In this document: one piece after another, positions 1-6,367 of the stretch
How positions within the stretch are numbered: the stretch's first letter is position 1
Layout: each line of letters starts with the position of its first letter
From: Triparma columacea
Taxonomy: Eukaryota; Sar; Bolidophyceae; Parmales; Triparmaceae
Assembly: GCA_030267965.1 (NCBI GenBank)
Contig: BRYA01000426.1
Coordinates: 1 to 11,428, forward strand
DNA length: 11,428 nt
Direction: 5' to 3'
Made by a program: the position numbers and the translations under genes
The notes under the pieces: model-generated
What the model saw: only the letters and a program-made list of their open reading frames with translations
Database searches by the model: none
Told to the model about the DNA's origin: nothing

Positions 1-2
1 CA

Positions 3-1082
3 ACAGATGCACCTACTCCTTCGCCAACGCCAAGCCCGACGGCTGCCCCTACTCCTTCGCCGACGCCGAGCCCAACAGATGCACCTACTCCTTCGCCAAC
101 GCCAAGCCCGACGGCTGCCCCTACTCCTTCGCCGACGCCGAGCCCGACAACTGCCCCTACGCCCTCTCCAACACCGAGCCCAACAGATGCACCTACGCCT
201 TCTCCAACACCGAGCCCGACGGCTGCACCTACGCCTTCACCGACGCCGAGCCCGACAACTGCCCCTACGCCCTCTCCAACACCGAGCCCAACAGATGCAC
301 CTACGCCTTCTCCAACAGCGAGCCCGACGGCTGCACCTACGCCTTCACCGACGCCGAGCCCGACAACTGCCCCTACGCCCTCTCCAACACCGAGCCCAAC
401 AGATGCGCCTACGCCTTCTCCAACACCGAGCCCGACGGCTGCACCTACGCCTTCTCCAACACCGAGCCCGACGGCTGCACCTACGCCTTCACCGACGCCG
501 AGCCCGACGCCTTCACCTACCAAGGTTGCTTCTTCCCCAACGCCGAGCCCGACAACTGCACCTACGCCGAGCCCAACAGATGCACCTACGCCTTGCGCTA
601 CCGACCCACCTACTGATGCACCTACGCCTTGCGCTACCGACCCACCTACTGATGCACCTACGCCTTCACCGACGCCGAGCCCGACGCCTTCACCTACCAA
701 GGTTGCTTCTTCCCCAACGCCGAGCCCAACAGATGCACCTACGCCTTGCGCTACCGACCCACCTACTGATGCACCTACGCCTTGCGCTACCGACCCACCT
801 ACTGGTGCACAGACACCAAGCCCTACCGCAAAGTGTGAAAATGCTCCTGACACAGAGCCTATTCTCTCTAAAAAGGGTAAGGCGTCAACGACGTGTAGTG
901 CCATTGACGAAAAGTTGCAAATCAAGATTGATGATGAAGACCTTCCATTTGCGAGGCAGAAGGCGTGGATCGAACAGTTCGTTCGTAACCATTGCCAACC
1001 GGAGATGAACAACTGGAAAAACTCGGACCTGTGCTGCGCAACCTGCCGTGATGCAGAGCAGTGGTTGATGGAAAAGTCCTAG
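3..1082 (+). CDS. Mucin-like Pro/Thr/Ser-rich repeat protein with Cys-rich C-terminus (3' end, 5' part outside window)
   Basis: The frame starting at base 3 is open from the left edge to a TAG at 1080-1082, giving 359 residues with no start in the window. About 270 residues are 12-residue units of the form (D/A/T)[11 protein letters not shown], with variants containing PCATDPPT and KVASSPT. A non-repetitive C-terminus follows, with Cys at residues 278, 298, 331, 344, 345 and 348 and a CxxC near the end, loosely like the small ShK-like Cys-rich domains of stramenopile secreted proteins. P/T/S-rich tracts of this kind are usually O-glycosylated stalks of secreted or cell-wall proteins, so an extracellular or surface role is inferred. 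The 5' end, where a signal peptide would be, is missing. Frame 1 is also open here (ATG at 7) but gives only Arg/Leu/Gln-rich low complexity and no domain. The frame is secure; the function is a guess. Confidence 0.8.
   Translation, partial: TDAPTPSPTPSPTAAPTPSPTPSPTDAPTPSPTPSPTAAPTPSPTPSPTTAPTPSPTPSPTDAPTPSPTPSPTAAPTPSPTPSPTTAPTPSPTPSPTDAPTPSPTASPTAAPTPSPTPSPTTAPTPSPTPSPTDAPTPSPTPSPTAAPTPSPTPSPTAAPTPSPTPSPTPSPTKVASSPTPSPTTAPTPSPTDAPTPCATDPPTDAPTPCATDPPTDAPTPSPTPSPTPSPTKVASSPTPSPTDAPTPCATDPPTDAPTPCATDPPTGAQTPSPTAKCENAPDTEPILSKKGKASTTCSAIDEKLQIKIDDEDLPFARQKAWIEQFVRNHCQPEMNNWKNSDLCCATCRDAEQWLMEKS
6..521 (+). repeat. 36-bp coding tandem repeat, about 14 units, with a 108-bp higher-order period
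   Basis: Units begin at 6 and repeat every 36 bp with few changes; each encodes 12 residues. The first residue of successive units reads D,A,D,A,T,D,A,T,D,A,T,D,A,A, so from about 78 the array has a three-unit (108-bp) super-period. The last unit carries one extra TPSP step. One unit (294-329) has Ala in place of a Pro. The array stays in frame throughout. Confidence 0.9.
474..803 (+). repeat. Second-level segmental duplication in the repeat protein
   Basis: The order 48-bp PSPT unit, [11 protein letters not shown], then two [12 protein letters not shown] units occurs twice: 474-650 and 651-803. The first copy has an extra 24-bp unit (555-578) that the second lacks. Nucleotide identity between the shared parts is near complete, which suggests a recent duplication of a block larger than the 36-bp unit. 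Confidence 0.8.
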
Positions 1083-1112
1083 GACTTATCGTCAACAGGA
1101 CTTATCGTCAAC
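1081..1112 (+). repeat. Perfect 16-bp tandem duplication over the stop codon
   Basis: AGGACTTATCGTCAAC occurs at 1081-1096 and again at 1097-1112. The TAG stop of the repeat protein (1080-1082) ends inside the first copy, so the duplication lies in the 3' UTR. Confidence 0.85.
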
Positions 1113-1243
1113 GTTTGCCCGTGTCGGAGGGCTAGTTTGACGAGGTGTGTAAGGCTACGAGTTGGAGATGTGCGGGGATTCATGGACATTAACGAGATAA
1201 ACACAAGCCTTAAGGTATTCTCAGTTTGCATATTGAAATTGCT

Positions 1244-1249
1244 TTTATT
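1244..1249 (-). terminator. AATAAA polyadenylation signal of the MYB gene
   Basis: On the minus strand, AATAAA starts at the last base of the TGA stop (1251-1249). It is the only canonical signal near this end. The 166 bp between the two convergent stop codons (1083-1248) holds no other recognisable feature. Confidence 0.4.
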
Positions 1250-2633
1250 CATTTCTCCTCTCCACCGCGCCTCTTGTACTCTCTCGTGGCCCCTCCGTCC
1301 GTCCACCCCTTCTGCCTGGCCATGATGACGAACTCTACGCTTAGTCCTCCCACCTTGTCAACGTTACTGTCCCCCAAGGCCGGGGGGAAGCCTCCAGAGT
1401 TCCCAACCCCTTTCCCACCTACTTCTCCGTCTTCTCCTTCCATGTCGGCATTCCCATCCATCTTGTCTCCCTTTTGCGTCGTGCCCTTCTCGTCGTTACC
1501 AGTCCCCATTTCCTCCCTCTTTTCTTTCGCCGCCTTGTCTGTCAACAACGGCCTGCCACCGCTGGGGTTGAAGCGTAAAGATGAACCCTGGCCGCGGACG
1601 ACGGCGCAGGATACCAGGGTGGCGTACCTGTTCTTAACGCTGGGTGCGCGTGCGAGACAGGGGAAGGGGGGGGGGTGGGGTGTTGGGGGGGGTTAAAGAA
1701 GGTTCTTCCACAAACACACACAAAAATGCGAAAGGGGTTGGCGCCTTACCTCATCTCAGTCCTCCCCTTCAATCTCTTGCTGATCGCGCTCCAGCTATTA
1801 CCCAGAGATCTCTGCGCCCTTATCAGGGCCGTGTCCTCCTCCAGCGTCCAGGGGCCCTTGTTGATGCCCTCACGGAGGTGGTTGAGGTAACGTTCGCGGA
1901 TCTGCTTTCCTGATTTATCCACACCCCTCGAGCGGACAAGTCGCTCCAACTCCTGCCAACCCGCGAGGGGGAAGCGCCGCTTCAAGTCGAGGAGGATCTC
2001 GTCGGCGTCGGAGGACCACCTTATAGGGGTCTTCTTGGCGTTCCTCTGCCTCCCCGGGGGCGTGGACGAAGGGTACCGGCTCTGGCTTACGTGCGAATCG
2101 TGGTAAGGCATTAGAGTGTTGGCGCGGCTCTGCCTGCGGCGCTTGCGGGAGGTGGGGGAGGGGGGATCGTCCAAGCTGTCCCCACTGACGACGCCATCTG
2201 CGTGCCTAACGCGGCGGATGCGACGGCCCTTGCTGCTGAGGACAAAGGCGTTAGAGGAGGAGGAAGATGAGCCGTCGTCGCTGACGGGACGGCCGGAAGA
2301 GGAGTAAGCGATGCCGCCCTCTGTGGTGGAGGAGATGGCGTTGTAGGAGGTGAGGAGGGCGAGCTCTGAGGGGTCGAATCCTGGGGGGGGGGGACGGTAG
2401 ATCGAGTCGGGGGAGAGGAAGGAAACAGAGCTCGTCGCAGAGGCGCAGGCAAGAGCAAAGGAGGTTCGCGCGAAGAGGGATTCCGTGGGCGGGAGGTACT
2501 TGTAGCGGATCCCGGAGGGGGTGGGGGTGTAGGAAATGAAGGCAGCGTCGAGTTTGGTGTCTGAAAGATCAGGGGTGAGAGCAGTGGAGAGAGAAGAGAC
2601 GGGGAGAAGGGGACGGACAATCGAAGAGATGCG
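1249..2633 (-). CDS. Two-repeat MYB/SANT DNA-binding protein (5' end uncertain)
   Basis: The model has an exon 2633-1750, an intron 1749-1640 (GTAAGG to CACCCAG, C-rich before the acceptor) and a last exon 1639-1249. The join completes a Ser codon and restores the canonical MYB ending GRTEMSVKNRY. Repeat 1 (about 2024-1865) has its first Trp at 2018 and ends RERYLNHL, like the RxRWxNxL helix of R2 repeats. Repeat 2 starts GPWTLEED near 1856 and runs across the intron. A basic RKRRR stretch before them is a likely nuclear signal, and an acidic, Gly-rich tail follows. It is therefore probably a sequence-specific transcription factor. The frame is open up to an in-frame TGA at 2684-2682, but the first in-frame ATG is only at 2111-2109, which would give a 250-residue protein. 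The coherent sequence upstream of that ATG suggests a 5' exon; acceptors at 2634 (phase 0) or 2561 are candidates. Confidence 0.8.
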
Positions 2634-2947
2634 CTGGGTGGTTATGTCACGGGTGGGTGTGGCGACAGAGGGGATGCGGGGTCAGGGAAGAGGGAGGGAG
2701 TGAGGGTTTTGAGCTGTGAATTGACTCGTGGAGTCGTATTGTTTATGTTATCGTTGTGTTTGACAGTGTTGTTTGTTCCTCAGTATGGTTGTTTGGCAGC
2801 CATTTTAGGGTTGCTGGCGTTTAATCATAGCGCGTGTCCCCGAAATGCACGTCACATATCATACGCATAGAGGTTATAAGGGTTATCTCTTCATCGGAAC
2901 AAACAACAGAAGTCCTCGCTCTCTCCCCTCCCTTCCCCTCCCCTCAC
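2634..2947 (-). other. 314-bp gap between the upstream exons and the MYB frame: intron or short intergenic region
   Basis: If the gene is fused, this is a phase-0 intron from GTGAGG to CACCCAG with pyrimidine-rich stretches near its 3' end. If there are two genes, it must hold a terminator and a promoter; TTATAA at about 2879-2874 could serve as a TATA-like element. It contains one well-placed ATG (2803-2801, AAAATGGCTGCC), but that frame stops after seven codons with no GT donor first. Confidence 0.4.
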
Positions 2948-3677
2948 CTCGTTCCCCAGCTTCTCGAGAGCCTTTTCGACGATATCGTTTGCCTTCTCCA
3001 CTGCAGCATTCTTTCCTAGCCCCTTGATAACCTGTGGTAGGTTGAGAGCGATTGCGTCCCTGGCCATCATGGCGGTTACGAAGAAGGCCGCCTCGGAGCC
3101 TTGCACGCCCTGGGATATTAGGGAAGGCTGGACCACGGTGTAGAGGAGGGACTGGAGGCTGGAGGGAAGGGAGCAGTCCTGAGAGGAGTGTGAACGGGTG
3201 ATTCAAAGGAGCCAAGGGGGGAGGTTGTGAGTATGTATGAGTGTATGTATGAGTGTGTGTTTGAGTGTGTGTATGAGTGTATGTATGAGCGTATGTATGA
3301 GCGTATGTATGAGTGTATGTATGAGGGGTTAAAAAGAGGCATTAAGAGGCATCGGGAACACTAAAGTTTTGAGAGTCCTTTATTCCACGTTTGTATGCAT
3401 AAATGAGTCAAATTGTAGTTTTCATCGATATATATTATACATAAGTTAGTGTGAAACGCGTAATATGTTGTCGATATGATGTTATAGGGGTATAAATCTA
3501 TCCCACAAAGTAATGAGACACGAGAACAACACCGAACAACACTTTACTCTCTTTAACCACACTACAACTCACCTTTATACCCTCATCTTCCAAGTATATC
3601 TTAAGTTGAGATACAATAAGTCCCTCAGCTTGCCTTAAACCGGTCTGTGCTACGCGAGCAGGCAGGACAAACGCCAT
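2948..3677 (-). CDS. Two 5' exons of an unrecognised helical protein, possibly the N-terminus of the MYB gene
   Basis: ATG at 3677 opens a 35-codon exon (3677-3573) beginning MAFVLPARV and ending at a strong GTGAGT donor. A second exon, 3178-2948 (77 codons), begins after CTCTCAG and ends at GAG/GTGAGG, the same donor form as the SET gene. Both joins are phase 0. The 112 residues are helical in character (VIKGLGKNAA, DIVEKALEKLGNE) with no family I recognise. Without splicing after 2948, translation runs 18 low-complexity residues to TGA at 2893-2891, giving a separate 130-residue protein. Splicing to 2633 in phase 0 would instead fuse it to the MYB protein (536 residues, exons 105+231+884+391 nt). 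I slightly prefer the fusion because the MYB frame lacks an ATG. The first intron (394 bp) is long for this window. Confidence 0.55.
3229..3326 (+). repeat. 12-bp minisatellite, about 8 copies
   Basis: Units of the form GAGTGTATGTAT, with T/C and TA/TG variation, run head to tail. They lie in the long first intron of the minus-strand gene model. An AT-rich stretch (about 3361-3540, roughly 30% G+C in the line I counted) follows. Short frames through the repeat encode only YIHS-type low complexity. Confidence 0.85.
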
Positions 3678-3733
3678 TGAGTTTGGGGGAGAATTTGGGA
3701 CCTTGGGGGTGAGGTCGATTTTGGCAATCTTTC
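3678..3733. promoter_or_regulatory. 56-bp divergent intergenic region between two start codons
   Basis: The minus-strand ATG at 3677-3675 and the plus-strand ATG at 3734 are separated by only 56 bp. Any shared promoter must either fit here or lie inside the genes, so the transcripts have very short leaders or overlap at their 5' ends. No canonical TATA box is visible on either strand. Confidence 0.5.
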
Positions 3734-4807
3734 ATGAGTTTTCTATTTTTATTACTCTTCATCTTAATAATATTGGTGAATGTTGAAGCCTTCATTGTAT
3801 CATATTCATCATCATTTACTTCATTGATTTCAAAGAGAAGTGGTTCCTTGTCTAAATACAGCTCTCATACCCCGTCAATCACGACCTCACTTTCTACATT
3901 TTCGACATCTTGTACTACTTATACGAGATCTTATGCAAGATGCTACACTAATTATTGTAATCATCTCAGTATAAGGAAACGATATCGCTATAAGTCTACT
4001 CATAAACCACTACAAGCTGCAACCCAACCCGATGACAACTTTAATCATGAAAAACTAAATCAAGATCAACAAACAAACCGTCGACAAACAAACCACCAAC
4101 AAACAAATCGCCAACAAACAAACCACCAACAAACACCGCCCACCAAACCCCCCACAACCTCCCCCATGCCCCCTTCAACCCCCCTACAACCCTCCAGGCC
4201 GCCAGGTTGGGGAAAGAGGCAGGATTGGTTACTGTCTGATGTCCTTTCCTTCTCTTCGTCCTACACCGCCACCTCGAACGGGGTGACGTACGTAATGTTC
4301 GGTAGGCTAATGGACACGGTTGAAATGGCAGGCTTCAAAGAGGAAGACGTCGAACACATACTGAGGGACGTTTGGGGGGAGAGGGAGGGTTACGAGGGAC
4401 TTAAAGAAGGTGCCAGCGCGTTCGTCAAGCCCCCGGTTCTGTACAATTGGTCCATGGGGAAATCAGGAGGCGGCTGGTCAGGCAAGGTCCGAGGTATGCT
4501 TGGAGTCTCAGACGGCACTGACATTGTCACGGGGGAGGTCGTGGGGTGGGAGGACACTTTACCAAACTACGTAACCACAAGGGGGGGGGGTGTATTCGAA
4601 CTCGGGGAGGAGTATGGAAGGGAGGGGGGGTTGAAGGGAGGAGTCGAAAAGGGCATGACACTGGCGGTGGGGAGGGGGGAGGGGGGGGAACAAGGGGTAA
4701 AGGGAGACCTGGCGAAACTTGCGGTATGGACGACGGGATTTTTATCAGCTGCGGGGGCGGTAGGGGCGATAGGACACCACCTTACCGTCAACGTATTCTG
4801 GGTTTAA
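3734..4807 (+). CDS. Predicted plastid-targeted protein of unknown function (357 aa)
   Basis: One uninterrupted exon. Residues 1-19 form a strong hydrophobic signal peptide ending VEA, followed by Phe20. Signal peptide cleavage before an aromatic residue, followed by a Ser/Thr/Arg/Lys-rich transit-like stretch (about 20-90), is the bipartite presequence of complex red-type plastids. Residues 112-134 are a (Q/R)QTN(R/H) repeat and 135-157 a Pro/Thr linker. From about 158 the sequence looks conserved (WGKRQDWLLSDVLSF; HILRDVW; VLYNWSMGKSGGGW), then a Gly/Glu-rich low-complexity stretch. The last 29 residues are mostly hydrophobic and could be a membrane anchor. I do not recognise the family. 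The first 400 bases are AT-rich and the remainder GC-rich, so the presequence and mature part differ in composition. It starts 56 bp from the divergent gene. Confidence 0.75.
   Translation: MSFLFLLLFILIILVNVEAFIVSYSSSFTSLISKRSGSLSKYSSHTPSITTSLSTFSTSCTTYTRSYARCYTNYCNHLSIRKRYRYKSTHKPLQAATQPDDNFNHEKLNQDQQTNRRQTNHQQTNRQQTNHQQTPPTKPPTTSPMPPSTPLQPSRPPGWGKRQDWLLSDVLSFSSSYTATSNGVTYVMFGRLMDTVEMAGFKEEDVEHILRDVWGEREGYEGLKEGASAFVKPPVLYNWSMGKSGGGWSGKVRGMLGVSDGTDIVTGEVVGWEDTLPNYVTTRGGGVFELGEEYGREGGLKGGVEKGMTLAVGRGEGGEQGVKGDLAKLAVWTTGFLSAAGAVGAIGHHLTVNVFWV
4067..4135 (+). repeat. 15-bp coding repeat (QTN-rich linker)
   Basis: About 4.5 units of an ACAAACAAAC-type 15-bp motif encode (Q/R)QTN(R/H). It sits exactly between the presumed transit peptide and the conserved-looking domain, so it probably acts as a flexible linker or a product of repeat slippage. 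Confidence 0.8.
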
Positions 4808-4843
4808 GAAAAAAAATGGAATTTTTTTTCCACTAACATTGCC

Positions 4844-4849
4844 TTTATT
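4844..4849 (-). terminator. AATAAA polyadenylation signal of the MBD-like gene
   Basis: On the minus strand AATAAA lies about 26 nt beyond the TAA... stop region at 4875, a normal distance for a polyadenylation signal. The 67 bp between the two convergent stops (4808-4874) is AT-rich, with an A8 and a T8 run. Confidence 0.5.
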
Positions 4850-4874
4850 TCTCAGGCTCTTCATTCTCCCCTAT

Positions 4875-5789
4875 TTAAGACTCTGGATTTTTGCGCTTCT
4901 TATTCTCCGCGACCGTTGTCGAATTGGTCGTGCCGGGCTCATTCTTGATCTCCTTCTTGATCAGCCTTTCGACTTGAGGGGTATTCTGGCGTGAGATCAT
5001 TTCGAAGTACTCCGCAGCCTTCCTCTTGCTCCTGAACCTCCTGCCGGATGGTGACTGAAGGTAGTGTCTCTCTCTCGTCGTCCGTCTTTCTGGTCGTCTC
5101 TCTTTGTTAACGGCACAGGTCCATGTGTCGTCGCAGCCGAGTTCGCTACCAGGAACGCTATGGAAATTAGGCCGCTGTAACAACTTTTGAATGTCGAAAG
5201 GGGCTCTGCTCGTGCTCGATTTCTTGCTAGTGCGTAGGTTGGCAATCTTGGGCACCTTTTCTTGCTTCTTCTTCCAGTTCCTAAGTGATACTCGAAGCCT
5301 ATTCCTCAGCTTTTTGACGCTACCGACCGTCGACCTTTGGTTCCAAGCCTTGCACTGCAACCAGCACTTCTCGCGGCTCCAAGATCCAATGTCCTCGCTA
5401 GTGACTTCGTGGTAAGCCTCCACAATGTTGCGCTTCTCCCTTTTTTTGTCTTCTTCCTGAACTTCATCGTCGTCCTCATCGTCCTTATCATCCTTATCCT
5501 TGTCCTTGCCCTTACCCGTGCCCTGGGCGCGTGATCGAGAGGAATTGGTCGTGCCGGGCTCATTCTTGATCTCCTTCTTGATCAGCCTTTCGACTTGAGG
5601 GAGTCCTTGGAAAAGAGCTGCATCTGTCTCGTCGACATTGTCGAAGTGAGAATCCATATTTTGTGGGGTGGGGAGTAGGAGGGGGGCAGGATAGTCGGAT
5701 CCTTGGGGATGATTGTTGTTGTGGGTCGATTGTTGTCGTTGTAAGCTTAGTATTCTGTCACAAATGTAGTTCAAATGTGAGTGATACAT
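4875..5789 (-). CDS. Nuclear protein with SAP-like and MBD-like motifs and a duplicated SUMO-type motif (304 aa)
   Basis: A single-exon frame from ATG 5789. M45 (ATG 5657-5655, context AAATATGG) is an alternative start. Residues 93-120 are a dense Lys/Asp/Glu tract. Residues 131-168 (SWSREKCWLQC, then GSVKKLRNRL) resemble a SAP-type DNA-binding helix pair. Residues 217-267 contain RHYLQSPSGRRFRSKRKAAEYF, written here in parts: RHYLQSPSG, RRFRSK and AAEYF match the core of methyl-CpG-binding (MBD/TAM) domains, with a Trp at 223 ahead of it. A 20-residue segment containing LIKKEIKNEPG occurs identically at 64-83 and 271-290; each copy holds two overlapping psi-K-x-E sumoylation consensus sites (IKKE, IKNE). 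The inferred role is a DNA- or chromatin-binding protein. Whether the MBD-like part binds methylated DNA cannot be read from sequence. The family assignment is tentative; that the gene is real is likely. Confidence 0.7.
   Translation of the reverse strand: MYHSHLNYICDRILSLQRQQSTHNNNHPQGSDYPAPLLLPTPQNMDSHFDNVDETDAALFQGLPQVERLIKKEIKNEPGTTNSSRSRAQGTGKGKDKDKDDKDDEDDDEVQEEDKKREKRNIVEAYHEVTSEDIGSWSREKCWLQCKAWNQRSTVGSVKKLRNRLRVSLRNWKKKQEKVPKIANLRTSKKSSTSRAPFDIQKLLQRPNFHSVPGSELGCDDTWTCAVNKERRPERRTTRERHYLQSPSGRRFRSKRKAAEYFEMISRQNTPQVERLIKKEIKNEPGTTNSTTVAENKKRKNPES
4921..4980 (-). repeat. 60-bp perfect direct repeat, copy near the C-terminus
   Basis: Identical base for base to 5542-5601, offset by 621 bp (207 codons), in the same frame. 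It encodes residues 271-290 of the MBD-like protein. Confidence 0.95.
5542..5601 (-). repeat. 60-bp perfect direct repeat, copy near the N-terminus
   Basis: The second copy of the 60-bp segment, encoding residues 64-83. Identity covers all synonymous positions and stops abruptly at both ends, which points to a recent duplication or gene conversion rather than selection on the peptide alone. Confidence 0.95.
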
Positions 5790-6367
5790 TTTTTGTAAAA
5801 TGAAATGACAACATGGCTTAAATTTCTATTCAGCTGTTATTTAATGTCATCAATCAATAGAAATTTGATTGTAATTACTTTTAAAAACATTTAAGAAAAC
5901 CTACCAATCATCTATTTAGATAATTTTTATAGTCAAGAATTCAAAATCATTTGTAAACCTTAAAAAATTATCAATTATATTTTTATTGTATCAAATATAA
6001 TTTACATACATTTGAATACATTTAACTTATATCAGCATGGTCAAGATACAATAAAATATTTCAAATATCAGTCAATATCGCATCGTCTCTACATACTAAT
6101 AATAAATCAAAAATTAAATTAATCACATTTTATTAATAAATTAGAAAGCGATCTTGATGATGTTTTTCGCGAATTTCACATCACTATTTTCTGGCACACT
6201 ATTTTGTCTCAGCACGCTCCTTAAACCTGTAAACTTTACACTCAAAAGTGACGTTTACTTATCGTCTATCCCACAAGTCTGAAATATTAGACTGAAACGA
6301 AGTCTGAACCACTGATTCAACTTCCCTCCACGACGAACAACGAACCTTTTTCCCTCCACCTAAAATA
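5790..6367. other. AT-rich divergent intergenic island between the MBD-like and SET genes
   Basis: Hand count over 5821-6180 gives about 77 G+C in 360 bases (about 21%), against GC-rich genes on both sides. It contains many AAT/ATT stretches and a CAATCAATAG motif near 5851, but no convincing ORF, tRNA, inverted-repeat transposon end or simple tandem array. The last 100 bases before the ATG at 6368 are C/T-rich and probably the SET gene leader. It must contain the promoters of both divergent genes. Confidence 0.7.

Noticed and set aside
7..1008. ATG-started plus-strand frame of 333 codons rich in Arg, Leu and Gln
   Set aside because: It is a shadow of the P/T/S-repeat frame: no domain and low-complexity throughout, and it stops short of the Cys-rich end encoded in frame 3.
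1226..1696. Plus-strand open frame opposite the MYB last exon
   Set aside because: It is antisense to an exon whose splice join restores a MYB signature; its own translation is Pro/Ser/Phe-rich without domains.
2111..2620. Minus-strand Pro/Ser-rich open frame
   Set aside because: It overlaps the MYB exon in another frame and reads as simple Pro/Ser/Thr sequence. The MYB frame carries the domains and the phase-consistent splice.
2780..2803. ATG in a good context (AAAATGGCTGCC) as the start of the MYB gene
   Set aside because: The frame ends at TGA after seven codons with no GT donor before it. At best it is an upstream ORF.
3229..3326. CRISPR array or telomeric repeat
   Set aside because: Twelve-base units without spacers in a eukaryotic intron-like region, and not a TTAGGG-type motif: a simple minisatellite.
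4546..4836. Gly-rich plus-strand frame near the end of the plastid-protein gene
   Set aside because: Shifted frame of the G-run region of the longer gene; pure Gly/Arg low complexity.
5337..5534. Plus-strand small hydrophobic protein (poly Val/Leu/Ile)
   Set aside because: It is the complement of the Asp/Lys-rich tract of the MBD-like gene. GAC/GAT codons read backwards give GTC/ATC, which mimics a membrane segment.
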